DNA from: Dietzia psychralcaliphila
GTDB lineage: Bacteria > Actinomycetota > Actinomycetes > Mycobacteriales > Mycobacteriaceae
Reading direction: 5' to 3'
DNA: 64,000 nucleotides
Assembly (NCBI RefSeq): GCF_003096095.1
Contig: NZ_CP015453.1
Location: 2,604,001 to 2,668,000 of the forward strand
This document shows, piece by piece, positions 36,971 through 50,124 of this stretch; position 1 is the first letter of the stretch; every line of letters starts with the position of its first letter. The translations under genes were made by a program, and so were the position numbers. The notes under the pieces were generated by a model, which saw nothing but the letters and a program-made list of their open reading frames with translations, had not been told where the DNA came from and did no database searches.

Positions 36971-39900
36971 ATGACCTCTCTTCTCGGCCCCCCGAGCGGC
37001 ACCCACGACGATCTACCGCGTACCGCACAGGCGGACGCCGCATCGTTCTCGCTCTCCGACCGCTACACCCGCGAGAGTGGCACGGTCTTCCTCACCGGGA
37101 TCCAGGCCCTGGTGCGCACGGTCCGCGACCGCGCGCGACTGGACCGCAGGCAGAACCTGCTCACCGCCAGTCTCGTCAGCGGCTACGAGGGCTCTCCCCT
37201 CGCCGGCTACGACCTGGAACTCGCGAGGCGAGCGGCGTTCCTCGACCCGTTCGACGTGGTCCACCGCCCCGCCCTCAACGAAGAGGCCGCAGCGACGGCG
37301 GTCATGGGTTCGCAGCTCGCCCGACGCACGGGCACCCTGCGCGCGACGGCCCACACCGGTACCGCACCGCTGCAGGGTGTCGTCGGGTACTGGTACGGGA
37401 AGGCTCCCGGCCTGGACCGTGCGACGGACGCGATCCGTCACGCCAACCTCATCGGCACCGACCCCTGCGGCGGTGCGGTGGCGTTGGTCGGCGACGATCC
37501 CGGCGCCAAGTCCTCGACGGTGCCGTGCTCGTCCGAGCTCGCGCTCGCGGACCTCTACCTCCCGACGCTCTACCCTGCCGATTCCCAGGACGTCCTGGAC
37601 TTCGGCGTCCACGCGGCGATCCTCTCGCGCGTCTCGGGCCTGTGGTCGGCCATGAAGATCTCCTCGCACGTCGCGGACGCCTCGTCGACCGCGCTGGTGG
37701 ACCCGGACCGGATCCTGCCCGTCTACGGCGATCTGGGCACGAGCCCGCATGTGCCCTCGGGCCAGCTGCTCGGGTCCAGCCTGATGGAACTGGAACAGAA
37801 CCAGCTCACCATCCGGATACCGCGCGCGCTGGAGTACGCCCGGCTCAACAAGCTCAACCGGATCGTGCAGTCGACTGCCGACGACCGAATCGGGATCGTC
37901 GCCGCCGGCAAGAGCTACCTCGACGTCCGCGAATCGCTGCGGAGGTTGGGCCTGGACGACGCCGAGCTCTCCCGACGCGGCATCCGGATCCTCAAGCTCG
38001 GCATGGTGTACCCCATCGAGCGCACTGTCCTGGACGAGTTCATGACCGGACTCGACGAGGTGATCGTGGTGGAGGAGAAGCGCGACTTCATCGAGACGAT
38101 GATCCGCGAGATCCACTTCCGTCGCCCGGACGTCGCGAATGTCGTGGGCAAGACCCACGAGGACGGCTCCACCCTGTTCAGCCGTTTCGGTGAACTCGAC
38201 GTCGACGCCGTGACCCGCGGCCTGGCGCAGCGGCTCGGCCGCGTCCACGGCATCGAGTCGGCCCTGGCCTGGATCGACGGACCGGGCCGCGGCCGCTCGC
38301 GCATCTCCCTGCCACTGGCCACCACCCGGACGCCGTACTTCTGCTCGGGCTGCCCGCACAACAGCTCCACCAAGGTGGCCGACGGGACGCTCGTGGGCGG
38401 CGGCATCGGATGCCACGCGATGGTCCTGCTCATGGACGCCGAGCAGGTCGGCACCGTCACGGGCGTCACCCAGATGGGCGGCGAGGGCCTGCAGTGGACC
38501 GGTATGGCGCCGTTCCTGACCGAGCGCCACATGGTGCAGAACATCGGCGACGGCACGTTCATGCACTCCGGTTCGCTCGCGCTCCGCGCCGCCGTCGCCT
38601 CGGGCGACAACATCACCTACAAGCTGCTCTACAACGGCACCGTCGCCATGACGGGCGGCCAGGACCCGGTCGGCGAGATGTCACTGCCGGAGATCCTGCG
38701 ACTGTTGCGCGCGGAGAGGGTGGCCAAGATCGTCGTCACCACGGACGACGTCAAGGCCACGAGGTCCCAGGGCCTGCCCCGCGGCATCGAGGTCCGGGAC
38801 CGCCGGGACACGCTCGAGGTCCAGAAGGAGCTCGCCGCGACCCCCGGGGTGACTGTGTTGGTCCACGACCAGTTCTGCGCGGCCGAGAAGCGCCGCCACC
38901 GCAAGCGCGGCACCTACCCCACCCCGACCGAGCGGGTGGTGATCAACGAGCGGATCTGTGAGGGTTGCGGCGACTGCGGCAGGAAGTCCAACTGCCTGTC
39001 CGTCCATCCGGTGCAGACCGAGTTCGGACGCAAGACGCAGATCGACCAGTCGACCTGCAATTTCGACTTCTCGTGCCTGGAGGGCGACTGCCCTGCCTTC
39101 GTCAGCGTCGTGCCGGGTACCAGGACAGAACGGGTGGCCACGGCGCCGGAGCTCGACGCGGCGGCCCTCCCGGAGCCGACCCGGGCCGGGGTCGACGCCG
39201 ACCGCGGCTTCTCGCTGCGACTGACCGGTATCGGCGGGACGGGGATCGTCACCGTGTCGGCTGTGCTGGCCACCGCCGCGGTGCTCGACGGCAACTCCGC
39301 GCGCACCCTCGACATGACGGGTCTGGCGCAGAAGGGCGGTGCGGTGGTCTCCGACGTCCGGGTGGCCCGGACACCGCTCGAGCAGCCCCCGAAGATCGGC
39401 GGCGGAGACTGCGATCTTTACCTGTGTTGTGACGGCCTCGTGGGTGCGGACGACGCCAACCTCAAGGTGGCCCACCCGGACCGCACCACCGCGGTCGTCT
39501 CCACCACCCAGATCCCCACGGGCACGATGGTCATCGACACCGCCGTGGACTATCCGTCCACCTCGGACATCCAGGCGGTCATCGATCGCGCGTCGAGGCG
39601 AGGGGTCTACCTGAACCCCGGTGAGATCACGGAGAACCTCTTCGGCTCCACGCAGTCCTCCAACATGCTCATGGTGGGCGCGGCCTACCAGAGCGGCGCC
39701 CTGCCGATCTCCGCCGAGGCCATCGAGCAGGCGATCGAGCTCAACGGTGTGGCGGTCACGGCGAATCTTCAGGCGTTCCGCAGGGGCCGCCAGGCCGTCG
39801 CCGATCCGGAGACGCTGGCCGCGCTGGTCGCCGACCTACACAAGCCGGTGTCCACGGCGACGTCGGCCCTTCACGTGCCGACCCCCGCCGCGCAGCGCCT

Positions 39901-40594
39901 GCTCGCCGGTCTGGGCGCGGACGCCTCCGATGAACTCCGTGCCGTGGTCGCGCTGCGCGTCGACGAGTTGATCGACTTCCAGAATGCGGCCTACGCGGCC
40001 GACTACCTGTGCAGCGTCGAGGATCTGCGCGCCGCCGAGGCCCTCCGGGAGCCCGCCGAGGGCGGAGCCGATCCCGAACAGCTCACGCTGGCCGTGGCCA
40101 CGAACCTGTACAAGCTCATGGCATACAAGGACGAGTACGAGGTCGCCCGCCTGGCCGTCGATCCGGCGTTCGCCGCGCAGCTCACCGAGGAGTGGGGCGA
40201 GGGGGCAGTGCCCAACCTCAGGCTTCATCCGCCGGCGCTGCGCGCGCTGGGGATGAAGAGGAAGATCTCGATCGGGCCCAGGGCCATGCCTGCGATGAGG
40301 GCACTGGCGAGGATGAAGCGGCTACGCGGTACCCCGCTCGACGTGTTCGGATACGCCCACGTCCGCAGGGTGGAACGCGAGCTGTTGGCCGGGTACCGGG
40401 ATCTGGTCCACCGGCTCACCGTCGAGCTGCGGCGCTCGGGCCCGGTCGGGCGGAGCGCCGAGTGGTACGACGCCGCGATCGCTCTGGCCGAGTTGCCCGA
40501 CATGGTGCGCGGGTACGAGTACGTCAAGCTGGAGAGCGCGGCCCGCTACCGGGAAGAGCTGGCCCGCCTGCGTGGCGAGCTGGGCTGGCGCTGA
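36971..40594 (+). CDS. Fused indolepyruvate ferredoxin oxidoreductase (IorA-IorB type)
   Basis: A 1207-residue cytoplasmic enzyme carrying all parts of a 2-oxoacid:ferredoxin oxidoreductase in one chain: an N-terminal pyrimidine-binding domain (VSGYEGSPLAGYDLELARR), a TPP-binding domain (near residues 460-600, with CSGCPHNSS and GGGIGCHAM before it), a Cys cluster near residue 662 (ICEGCGDCGRKSNCLSV, plus a later CNFDFSCLEGDCPAF) for Fe-S centres, and a C-terminal gamma part (GIGGTGIVTVSAVLATAAVL at about 750). It decarboxylates aryl or branched 2-oxoacids to acyl-CoA. ATG at 36971 has no strong ribosome-binding site. The last 49 bases overlap the gene on the other strand. Confidence 0.92.
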   Translation: MTSLLGPPSGTHDDLPRTAQADAASFSLSDRYTRESGTVFLTGIQALVRTVRDRARLDRRQNLLTASLVSGYEGSPLAGYDLELARRAAFLDPFDVVHRPALNEEAAATAVMGSQLARRTGTLRATAHTGTAPLQGVVGYWYGKAPGLDRATDAIRHANLIGTDPCGGAVALVGDDPGAKSSTVPCSSELALADLYLPTLYPADSQDVLDFGVHAAILSRVSGLWSAMKISSHVADASSTALVDPDRILPVYGDLGTSPHVPSGQLLGSSLMELEQNQLTIRIPRALEYARLNKLNRIVQSTADDRIGIVAAGKSYLDVRESLRRLGLDDAELSRRGIRILKLGMVYPIERTVLDEFMTGLDEVIVVEEKRDFIETMIREIHFRRPDVANVVGKTHEDGSTLFSRFGELDVDAVTRGLAQRLGRVHGIESALAWIDGPGRGRSRISLPLATTRTPYFCSGCPHNSSTKVADGTLVGGGIGCHAMVLLMDAEQVGTVTGVTQMGGEGLQWTGMAPFLTERHMVQNIGDGTFMHSGSLALRAAVASGDNITYKLLYNGTVAMTGGQDPVGEMSLPEILRLLRAERVAKIVVTTDDVKATRSQGLPRGIEVRDRRDTLEVQKELAATPGVTVLVHDQFCAAEKRRHRKRGTYPTPTERVVINERICEGCGDCGRKSNCLSVHPVQTEFGRKTQIDQSTCNFDFSCLEGDCPAFVSVVPGTRTERVATAPELDAAALPEPTRAGVDADRGFSLRLTGIGGTGIVTVSAVLATAAVLDGNSARTLDMTGLAQKGGAVVSDVRVARTPLEQPPKIGGGDCDLYLCCDGLVGADDANLKVAHPDRTTAVVSTTQIPTGTMVIDTAVDYPSTSDIQAVIDRASRRGVYLNPGEITENLFGSTQSSNMLMVGAAYQSGALPISAEAIEQAIELNGVAVTANLQAFRRGRQAVADPETLAALVADLHKPVSTATSALHVPTPAAQRLLAGLGADASDELRAVVALRVDELIDFQNAAYAADYLCSVEDLRAAEALREPAEGGADPEQLTLAVATNLYKLMAYKDEYEVARLAVDPAFAAQLTEEWGEGAVPNLRLHPPALRALGMKRKISIGPRAMPAMRALARMKRLRGTPLDVFGYAHVRRVERELLAGYRDLVHRLTVELRRSGPVGRSAEWYDAAIALAELPDMVRGYEYVKLESAARYREELARLRGELGWR

Positions 40595-42135
40595 CCCCCG
40601 ACGGCGCCCCGGTGGTTCCAGGCGATCTCGCGCGCGATCGTCACGGCCGTCACGAGGAACACCAGGCCCATCGTCAGCCAGAAGAGCAGGGCGACGTCGG
40701 GCGCCCACAGCGCAGCGACCCCGAACGGCACCCCGACCACCGCGGGGACGCCGAGCAACCCGCCCGCCAGAAGGGCGGCGCCGACGAGTGTCACCAGCAG
40801 GACGCGCGTGAGGGTCCCCCGTGTGGTCCTGCGGGGCGGGGACCGCCGTACCAGTCCGATCACCACCCATCCGAGCAGGGCGACGAGCAGCAGCACCAGC
40901 ACGATCCCGCCGACGATCACCCCGGTGTAGAACCCGGAGCCGGGATGCGCGCCGGGAGGCAACCCCATGATCCGGTCGGCGAACGCCTCGGCCGCGCCAG
41001 CCGACTCCCCCGATCGGAGCTCGCCATAGGAGTTGGCCACCAGCACCACGCCCACATCCCGCTCCGGGGACAGGGCGAGATAGGTGAAGTACCCGGGGAC
41101 CGCCCCGGAGTGCCGGACGACGGTCACCTCGTCGTCGCCGTCCGTCCTGCCCTCGATGATCAATCCACCGCCGTACCGGGCACCGGTCCCCGTCTCCACC
41201 GCTCCCTCCCGCCGCTCGACCGATTCCGGTGATGTGGACCGGAGGTCGCCGAGCTGCCACGCCGCGTACCGCGCGAGGGAGTCCGTCGGGCCGGACAGGT
41301 AACCATAGGCGAGTCCCGCGGGGTCGAACCCCACGTCCACGGGCCTCTCGCCGAAGAAGTAGGGCGCGTGGCCCGGAGGGACGTCCTCGGCGAACCGGCC
41401 GGGGTCGGTGACGACGTCGGTCACCCCGGAGGTCGACGCGAGGACCTCGTGGAGGACGTCGCCGTAGGGCCGCTGCGTCGCGGTCTCGACGACAGCCTGG
41501 AGCAGGAGGTAGTTCAGGCTCGAGTATCGGTAGGTGCCCCGCGGTCCGACGCCCGCCACGTCCGCGATCTCGGGAACGACCTCCGAGGCAGGGCCGGTGC
41601 GCCCCCACACGTCGGTGAGTTCCACCTGGTGCGGCAGACCGGAGACGTGGTGGACGAGGTCGGCGATGGTGACGCCCGTGGTGTCGAGCTCGCCGCCGCG
41701 CAGGGCCGGCAGGACCGAGGCCACCGCGTCCGAGGCGGACAGCGTCCCCGACGCGTCGAGGACGGACACGACGAGGGCTGCAAAGGACTTGGACACCGAA
41801 CCCCACACGAACGCGGTCCCCTCGCCGACCGGAGCACCGTCGCCGTCGACACCGTGGTGGGCGCGACCCACGACGCCCGTGGAGTCGACCACCGCCACCG
41901 ATATACCCGGGGCCCCGAGTTCGTCGGCGAGGCGGGTGGCCTCCGCGTCGAGGCTCAGCCCGTCTACGACCGACCCCTCACCGACCGACCGGGCGGTGGC
42001 CGGGGCCACGGTCGCCGGAACCACTAACGCCGCGAGTAGCGCGAGGACGACCGCCATCGCGACGCCGACGCCGCGCGGGCTCCGCGGTATCGCCGCGGTG
42101 CAGGCCGGGCTGGGGTCACTTCCGGTGCGGATCAC
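40546..42135 (-). CDS. Serine beta-lactamase-like hydrolase with C-terminal membrane helices
   Basis: About 529 residues: signal peptide (VAMAVVLALLAALVVPATVAPATA), a class-C-like penicillin-binding fold with the SVSK (SxxK) nucleophile motif in WGSVSKSFAAL, the YSSLNYLLLQ second motif, HSGAVPGYFTY as the third, and then three helices (GFYTGVIVGGIVLVLLLVALLGWVVIG; LLVTLVGAALLAGGLLGVPAVV; VALLFWLTMGLVFLVTAVT). Relatives act as esterases or D-aminopeptidases on envelope components. Start uncertain: GTG 42135 is used; GTG 42153 and ATG 42057 are possible. Its 3' end overlaps the oxidoreductase gene antisense. Confidence 0.85.
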   Translation of the reverse strand: MIRTGSDPSPACTAAIPRSPRGVGVAMAVVLALLAALVVPATVAPATARSVGEGSVVDGLSLDAEATRLADELGAPGISVAVVDSTGVVGRAHHGVDGDGAPVGEGTAFVWGSVSKSFAALVVSVLDASGTLSASDAVASVLPALRGGELDTTGVTIADLVHHVSGLPHQVELTDVWGRTGPASEVVPEIADVAGVGPRGTYRYSSLNYLLLQAVVETATQRPYGDVLHEVLASTSGVTDVVTDPGRFAEDVPPGHAPYFFGERPVDVGFDPAGLAYGYLSGPTDSLARYAAWQLGDLRSTSPESVERREGAVETGTGARYGGGLIIEGRTDGDDEVTVVRHSGAVPGYFTYLALSPERDVGVVLVANSYGELRSGESAGAAEAFADRIMGLPPGAHPGSGFYTGVIVGGIVLVLLLVALLGWVVIGLVRRSPPRRTTRGTLTRVLLVTLVGAALLAGGLLGVPAVVGVPFGVAALWAPDVALLFWLTMGLVFLVTAVTIAREIAWNHRGAVGGQRQPSSPRRRASSSR

Positions 42136-42205
42136 GTCCGGGAGTGTATGCACGAGAACCGGTGCCTGAGGACCTCTCCCCGTTCCACCGACGTGGGACC
42201 CCGGG

Positions 42206-42799
42206 TCAGGACCGCAGGGCCGCCGACGCCATCGCGGTGAGCACCCGCCGCAGTTCGGCCTCGGCCATCGACGGCAGCCGCGGACTGGAGTTGAGCAGGC
42301 CGAACACCGCGTGGATGTGGGCGCGCGCATCGACGGCGGCCAGTTCCGGCCGCAGCCGCACCAGGGCGTCGACCCACATCTCGGCGTACTCGCGCTGCAG
42401 ACTGCGCACCTCGTGCCGCGGACCGGCCGGCAGGGCGCCCAGGTCACGGAACTGCACGCTGATCAGGTCCGGTTCGGTCGCCACGAAGTCGACGTGGACC
42501 CCCAGCAGCGAGTCCAGGACCTCGGCGGGTTCCCCGCCCCGCTCCACCGCCTCACGTCCGCCGTCTCGGAGTCGGCGGGAGATGTCGAGCAGCATCTCGG
42601 CGAGCACGTCCTCCTTCGACGAGAAGTACCGGTACATGCCCGGGCCCGAGATGCCCACCTCGGCGCCGATGTCGTCCAGGCGCACCGCGTGGAAGCCCCG
42701 CCGTGCCATCAGCCGGGCCGCCGCCACCAGGATCTCGTCCCGGCGCCGAGCCTTGGCCTGGGCACGCGGGGTCAGCGCCACCGCGTCCTGCTGGTCCAT
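42206..42799 (-). CDS. TetR/AcrR-family regulator
   Basis: A 197-residue regulator with the TetR helix-turn-helix AARLMARRGFHAVRLDDIGAEVGISGPGMYRYFSSKEDVLAEML at residues 26-70. The SGPGMYRYF recognition helix is of the type found in acyl-CoA pathway repressors such as mycobacterial BkaR. It might therefore bind the dyad in front of the leucine operon 9 kb away; that is an inference. It lies between the hydrolase gene and purH on the same strand. Confidence 0.9.
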   Translation of the reverse strand: MDQQDAVALTPRAQAKARRRDEILVAAARLMARRGFHAVRLDDIGAEVGISGPGMYRYFSSKEDVLAEMLLDISRRLRDGGREAVERGGEPAEVLDSLLGVHVDFVATEPDLISVQFRDLGALPAGPRHEVRSLQREYAEMWVDALVRLRPELAAVDARAHIHAVFGLLNSSPRLPSMAEAELRRVLTAMASAALRS

Positions 42800-42806
42800 C
42801 TACGCC

Positions 42807-42836
42807 CTCTGAATCTACGAACTCTGAATCTACGAA
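42807..42836. repeat. Two 15-bp tandem repeats between purH and the TetR gene
   Basis: CTCTGAATCTACGAA occurs twice without a change, filling the 38-bp gap between the purH stop and the TetR start. AT content is higher than the surroundings. Confidence 0.9.
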
Positions 42837-42837
42837 C

Positions 42838-44450
<1,613 letters not shown>

Positions 44451-44454
<4 letters not shown>

Positions 44455-45074
44455 GATCGGTGCACCTTTCGACCTTCGATGTGGAGGCGGCCACGGGCGG
44501 CCGCCGCGAGGACGTCGACGAGCATCTCGCGCTCGACGACCTTGATTCGTTCGTGGAGGGAGGCCTCGGTGTCCTCGGGGAGGACGTCGACGGCACACTG
44601 GGAGATCACCGGGCCCGTGTCCACCCCGGCGTCGACCAGGTGCACGGTGCATCCCGTGACGGTCACGCCGTAGGCGAGCGCGTCCCGCACCCCATGGGCG
44701 CCGGCGAAGGACGGCAGCAGCGCCGGGTGGGTGTTGATCACGCGCCCGGCGTACTCACCGAGGAACGCCTCACCGAGGATGCGCATGAAGCCGGCGGAGA
44801 CGACCCAGACCGGACCGAACGCACGCACCGCGTCGGTCAGCGCACGGTCCCAGGACGGGCGGTCGGGGTGATCGGCGGGCCGTACCACCGCGGTGCGCAG
44901 GCCGGCACGCTCGGCGCGGGCCACAGCCTCGCAGTCGCGATCGGAGACAAGACCGACGATGTCGTACGGGCAGTCCGGTCCACCGGCCGAGTCCACCACG
45001 CTCTGCGCGAGGGTGCCGGCACCCGAGGCCAGGAGCACGACCGGACAGGGAGCTCCGGACTCGGCACTGACCAC
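44451..45074 (-). CDS. purN: Phosphoribosylglycinamide formyltransferase
   Basis: A 207-residue GAR transformylase: [51 protein letters not shown] with the catalytic Asn-His, and [25 protein letters not shown] start with AGGAGCGG upstream. It overlaps purH (GTGA) and follows perM by 59 bp. Confidence 0.96.
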
Positions 45075-45133
45075 GTCCCCGCTCCTGACCGTCGATCCAC
45101 CTGCCCGCCTGATACCCGGGCTCGGGTGGCAGT

Positions 45134-46696
<1,563 letters not shown>

Positions 46697-46743
46697 CCTG
46701 CCACCGTAGATACCCGTCCGCGCCGGGCACCCCCGGCACGCCG

Positions 46744-46775
46744 CGACCCCCGCCATCCGAGGATGACGGGGGTCG
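46744..46775 (-). terminator. Terminator after sucD
   Basis: Arms CGACCCCCG and CGGGGGTCG, extended inward with one mismatch, lie between sucD and perM on the same strand. High-GC hairpin without a T run. Confidence 0.55.
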
Positions 46776-46802
46776 GGCGACACGCACTCGTGACCGGGTG
46801 GA

Positions 46803-47705
46803 TCACATGGCGTCGAGGATCTCCTTGGCGAGGGCCGCGGTCGCGGACGGCGTCTTGCCGACCTTGACGCCGGCGGCCTCGAGGGCATCCTGCTTGGCCT
46901 GCGCGGTGCCCGCGGAGCCCGACACGATGGCGCCGGCGTGGCCCATGGTCTTGCCCTCGGGAGCCGTGAAGCCGGCCACGTAGCCGACGACCGGCTTGGT
47001 GACGTGGGCCTTGATGTAGTCGGCCGCGCGCTCCTCGGCGTCGCCGCCGATCTCGCCGATCATCACGATGACCTTGGTCTCCGGGTCGTTCTCGAAGGCC
47101 TCGATGCAGTCGATGTGCGTGGTGCCGATGATCGGGTCGCCGCCGATGCCGATGGCGGTCGAGAAACCGTAGTCGGCGAGCTCGTACATCATCTGGTAGG
47201 TCAGGGTGCCGGACTTGGACACGAGTCCGATCGGGCCCTTCCCGGCGATGTTTGCCGGGGTGATGCCGACGAGCGACTCGCCCGGCGTGATGATGCCCGG
47301 GCAGTTGGGGCCGATGATGCGGGTCTTGTTGCCCTTGGACACGTTGTAGTTCCACGCGTCGGCGGTGTCCAGGACCGGGGCACCCTCGGTGATGACCACG
47401 GCGAGCGGGATCTCCGCGTCCACGGCCTCGACGATGGCGTCCTTGGTGAACGGCGGCGGGACGAAGAGGATCGTCACGTCGGCTCCGGTGGCCTCCATGG
47501 CCTCCTTCACCGAACCGAACACGGGGAGCTCGACGTCGTTGCCGTCGGCGTCCTTGTGGGCCACGGTGGTGCCGGCCTTACGGGCGTTGACGCCACCGAC
47601 GACCTGGGTACCGGCCGCGAGCATGCGGGCGGTGTGCTTGGTGCCCTCGCCGCCGGTGATGCCCTGGACGATGACCTTGCTGTCCTTGTTGAGGAAGATC
47701 GACAT
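46803..47705 (-). CDS. sucD: Succinyl-CoA ligase (ADP-forming) alpha subunit
   Basis: A 300-residue TCA-cycle subunit: Rossmann start ([21 protein letters not shown]), [45 protein letters not shown]-type region and the phosphohistidine segment [17 protein letters not shown]. It starts 21 bp after the sucC stop. Confidence 0.97.
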   Translation of the reverse strand: MSIFLNKDSKVIVQGITGGEGTKHTARMLAAGTQVVGGVNARKAGTTVAHKDADGNDVELPVFGSVKEAMEATGADVTILFVPPPFTKDAIVEAVDAEIPLAVVITEGAPVLDTADAWNYNVSKGNKTRIIGPNCPGIITPGESLVGITPANIAGKGPIGLVSKSGTLTYQMMYELADYGFSTAIGIGGDPIIGTTHIDCIEAFENDPETKVIVMIGEIGGDAEERAADYIKAHVTKPVVGYVAGFTAPEGKTMGHAGAIVSGSAGTAQAKQDALEAAGVKVGKTPSATAALAKEILDAM

Positions 47706-47726
47706 ATCTGGTTGTTCCTACTCTTC

Positions 47727-48893
47727 CTACTTGGAGGCCAGCTCGGCGGCCTTGTCGGCGCCGGAGTCCATGTTGTCGGCCAGGGTCACGAGCGGGTGGT
47801 TGGCGTCGGCGAGGATGCGACGACCCTCCTCGACGTTGTTGCCGTCGAGACGGACCACGAGCGGCTTGTTGGCCTCGTCGCCCAGCATCTCCAGGGCCTT
47901 GACGATGCCGTTGGCCACCGCGTCACATGCGGTGATGCCGCCGAACACGTTGACGAAGACGCTCTTGACCTGCTCGTCACCAAGGATGACGTCCAGGCCT
48001 GCGGCCATGACCTCGGCCGAGGCGCCGCCGCCGATGTCGAGGAAGTTGGCGGGCTTGACGCCGCCGTGGTTCTCGCCGGCGTAGGCGACGACGTCGAGGG
48101 TCGACATGACCAGTCCGGCGCCGTTGCCGATGATTCCGACCTGACCGTCGAGCTTGACGTAGTTGAGGTCGTTCTCCGCGGCCTTCTGCTCGAGGGGATC
48201 AGTGGTGCCGGCGTCGGAGAAGTCCGCGAACATCTCCTTGTGACGGAACTCGGCGTTCTCGTCCAGGGTGACCTTGCCGTCCAGCGCGAGGATCTCGTCG
48301 TTCGGGGTACGAACGAGCGGGTTCACCTCGACGAGGGTGGCGTCCTCGTTGATGAACACCTCGTACAGCTTGGCGATGGTCACGGCGGCCGCGTCCAGCA
48401 CCTCCTCGGGGAGGTGGCCGGCGGCCGCGATCTCGCGCGCCTTGGCCACGTCGACACCGACGGTGGGGTCGATGTTGATGCGTGCGAGGCGATCCGGGGA
48501 CTCCTCGGCGACCTGCTCGATCTCCACGCCGCCCTCTACCGAGCACATGGCCAGGTAGTTGCGGTTGGAGCGATCGAGGACGAAGGAGATGTAGTACTCC
48601 TCCGCGATGTCGCTGGCCTCGGCCACGAGGAGCTTCTTGACGATGTGGCCCTTGATGTCCAGGCCAAGGATGTCCTCGGCCCGCGCACGCGCTTCGGTGG
48701 CGTCCTCCGCCAGCTTCACGCCGCCGGCCTTGCCGCGGCCTCCGACCTTGACCTGCGCCTTGACGACGACAGGCTTGCCGATCTCGGCCGCAACCTTCTC
48801 GGCTTCTTCCGCAGTATCCGCGACGCGCCCCGGGGTGGTGGGGACGTCATGCTTCGCGAAAAGAGCCTTTGCCTGGTATTCAAAGAGATCCAT
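47727..48893 (-). CDS. sucC: Succinyl-CoA ligase (ADP-forming) beta subunit
   Basis: A 388-residue subunit: [30 protein letters not shown]-grasp [28 protein letters not shown], and the C-terminal [24 protein letters not shown] at 48893; the longer open frame upstream is not needed. GGTGAG lies four bases before the ATG. Confidence 0.97.
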   Translation of the reverse strand: MDLFEYQAKALFAKHDVPTTPGRVADTAEEAEKVAAEIGKPVVVKAQVKVGGRGKAGGVKLAEDATEARARAEDILGLDIKGHIVKKLLVAEASDIAEEYYISFVLDRSNRNYLAMCSVEGGVEIEQVAEESPDRLARINIDPTVGVDVAKAREIAAAGHLPEEVLDAAAVTIAKLYEVFINEDATLVEVNPLVRTPNDEILALDGKVTLDENAEFRHKEMFADFSDAGTTDPLEQKAAENDLNYVKLDGQVGIIGNGAGLVMSTLDVVAYAGENHGGVKPANFLDIGGGASAEVMAAGLDVILGDEQVKSVFVNVFGGITACDAVANGIVKALEMLGDEANKPLVVRLDGNNVEEGRRILADANHPLVTLADNMDSGADKAAELASK

Positions 48894-49225
48894 CAGCTCA
48901 CCATCTTGACGTGGGTAGATTCGCCCGGCCCTGTTGAAAGCCGAGTCAACCCTCATCCTAAGCGCGCAGTGTGTCGCCCGTCGCACCCTGGGGGTAGACG
49001 TGTGTGTCGGGTCACAGATAGGCAGAGGTGCGCAGCCCCATTGGCCGCCACTAGAGGCCCGGGAATTAACTTCAAGCGCGTCGGCCACTGGAGTCACACC
49101 AGTGTGATCCACCCCTCCCTCCCCGATGGCCCGTTACCTTGCGGCACCGTTGCCGATCCGTTACCTTGGGGGACGTCTTGGTCACGGAAAGATCACAGCA
49201 CGACCTCAGAGGGGAAACGCCACCG
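48894..49225. other. 332-bp divergent region between sucC and the M23 peptidase gene
   Basis: No gene seen. It holds a possible -35 (TTGACT, minus strand) for sucC, a TCACACCAGTGTGA palindrome (49094-49107) whose left half also forms CACTGG/CCAGTG arms, and CCGTTACCTTG direct repeats described separately. Confidence 0.45.
49131..49168 (+). promoter_or_regulatory. CCGTTACC direct repeats upstream of the M23 peptidase gene
   Basis: CCGTTACCTTG occurs at 49131-49141 and 49158-49168, with a third related CCGTTGCC at 49147. MtrA-type response regulators in actinobacteria recognise direct GTTAC/GTAAC repeats and control M23-type peptidase genes in Corynebacterium. The match is by eye only. Confidence 0.35.
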
Positions 49226-50086
49226 GTGAAGAACGAGTCGCAGCACGTACCACCAGCGACTCCTGTCGTCGTACCCGCCTCCGGAGCACACGGCGGAGGA
49301 CGTCACCGTATCCCCGCTCCCCCGCACGCTCTGCGCGGTCGCGCGGCCGTCCTGGCCGTCGCCGCCGGCGCCGCGGTCTCGGCCGCCTCCGCGAGTTCCG
49401 TGATGGACTTCGCGGGCACCCACTCAGCCGAGGCCGGCGACATCGCGCTCCTCGCCAACGGTGAGGCGGCACCGGCGACCGGTGCGCCCGACGCGCCCTC
49501 GACCTCCACCCCCGCCACTCCCTCGATGCCCGAGCCCGTGATCGTGTCGGTCGTCGACGCGGAGTCGGAGAACGCACAGTCGGCCATGCTCTACGCCGGC
49601 ACCGAGATCAACACCCAGCGGGAGATCGCCGAGGAGCAGGCCCGGCGCCCGAAGGTCTCCCTCCCCGCCGTGGGCACCTTCACCTCGGGTTTCGGGATGC
49701 GCTGGGGCGCGATGCACGCCGGTATCGACATCGCCAACGCCAACGGCACCCCGATCCTCGCGGCCACCGACGGCGTCGTGATCGACTCGGGCCCCGCCCA
49801 GGGCTACGGGAACTGGATCCGGATCATGTCCGACGACGGCACCATGACCGTCTACGGCCACATGGAGACGCTCGACGTCCGCGAAGGCGAGCGCGTCTAC
49901 GCGGGCCAGAAGATCGCCGGCATGGGCAACATGGGCTTCTCGACGGGATCCCACCTGCACTTCGAGGTCCTGCTCAACGGCGGCACGCAGCACATCGACC
50001 CGGTGATCTGGTTGGCCCAGCAGGGCATCCACCTCGCGGGCGCCGGAAGCAGCGAGAGCTCGGGCTTCAACCCCTTCGGCAGCTGA
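49226..50086 (+). CDS. M23-family (LytM-type) peptidase, secreted or membrane-anchored
   Basis: About 286 residues: an N-terminal hydrophobic segment (GRAAVLAVAAGAAVSAASASSV), a Pro/Ala/Ser linker, a short helix, and a C-terminal LytM domain with metal motifs HAGIDIAN (HxxxD) and HLHFEV (HxH) plus VYGHMETL. It should cut peptidoglycan cross-links or act as a regulator of cell-wall hydrolysis. GTG at 49226 lies 11 bases after AGAGGGG; longer starts are possible. Confidence 0.9.
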   Translation: MKNESQHVPPATPVVVPASGAHGGGRHRIPAPPHALRGRAAVLAVAAGAAVSAASASSVMDFAGTHSAEAGDIALLANGEAAPATGAPDAPSTSTPATPSMPEPVIVSVVDAESENAQSAMLYAGTEINTQREIAEEQARRPKVSLPAVGTFTSGFGMRWGAMHAGIDIANANGTPILAATDGVVIDSGPAQGYGNWIRIMSDDGTMTVYGHMETLDVREGERVYAGQKIAGMGNMGFSTGSHLHFEVLLNGGTQHIDPVIWLAQQGIHLAGAGSSESSGFNPFGS

Positions 50087-50124
50087 CCTCGACCCGGGCG
50101 GTCAGCCCCGGCCGAGTCGATCGT

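Noticed and set aside
49094-49107. GlxR/CRP-type site (TCACACCAGTGTGA).
   Set aside because: The arms point the wrong way for the TGTGA-N6-TCACA consensus; kept only as an unexplained palindrome.
48894-49225. c-di-AMP (ydaO-type) riboswitch before the M23 peptidase gene.
   Set aside because: Such elements occur before some actinobacterial wall-hydrolase genes, but I could not find the conserved core here.
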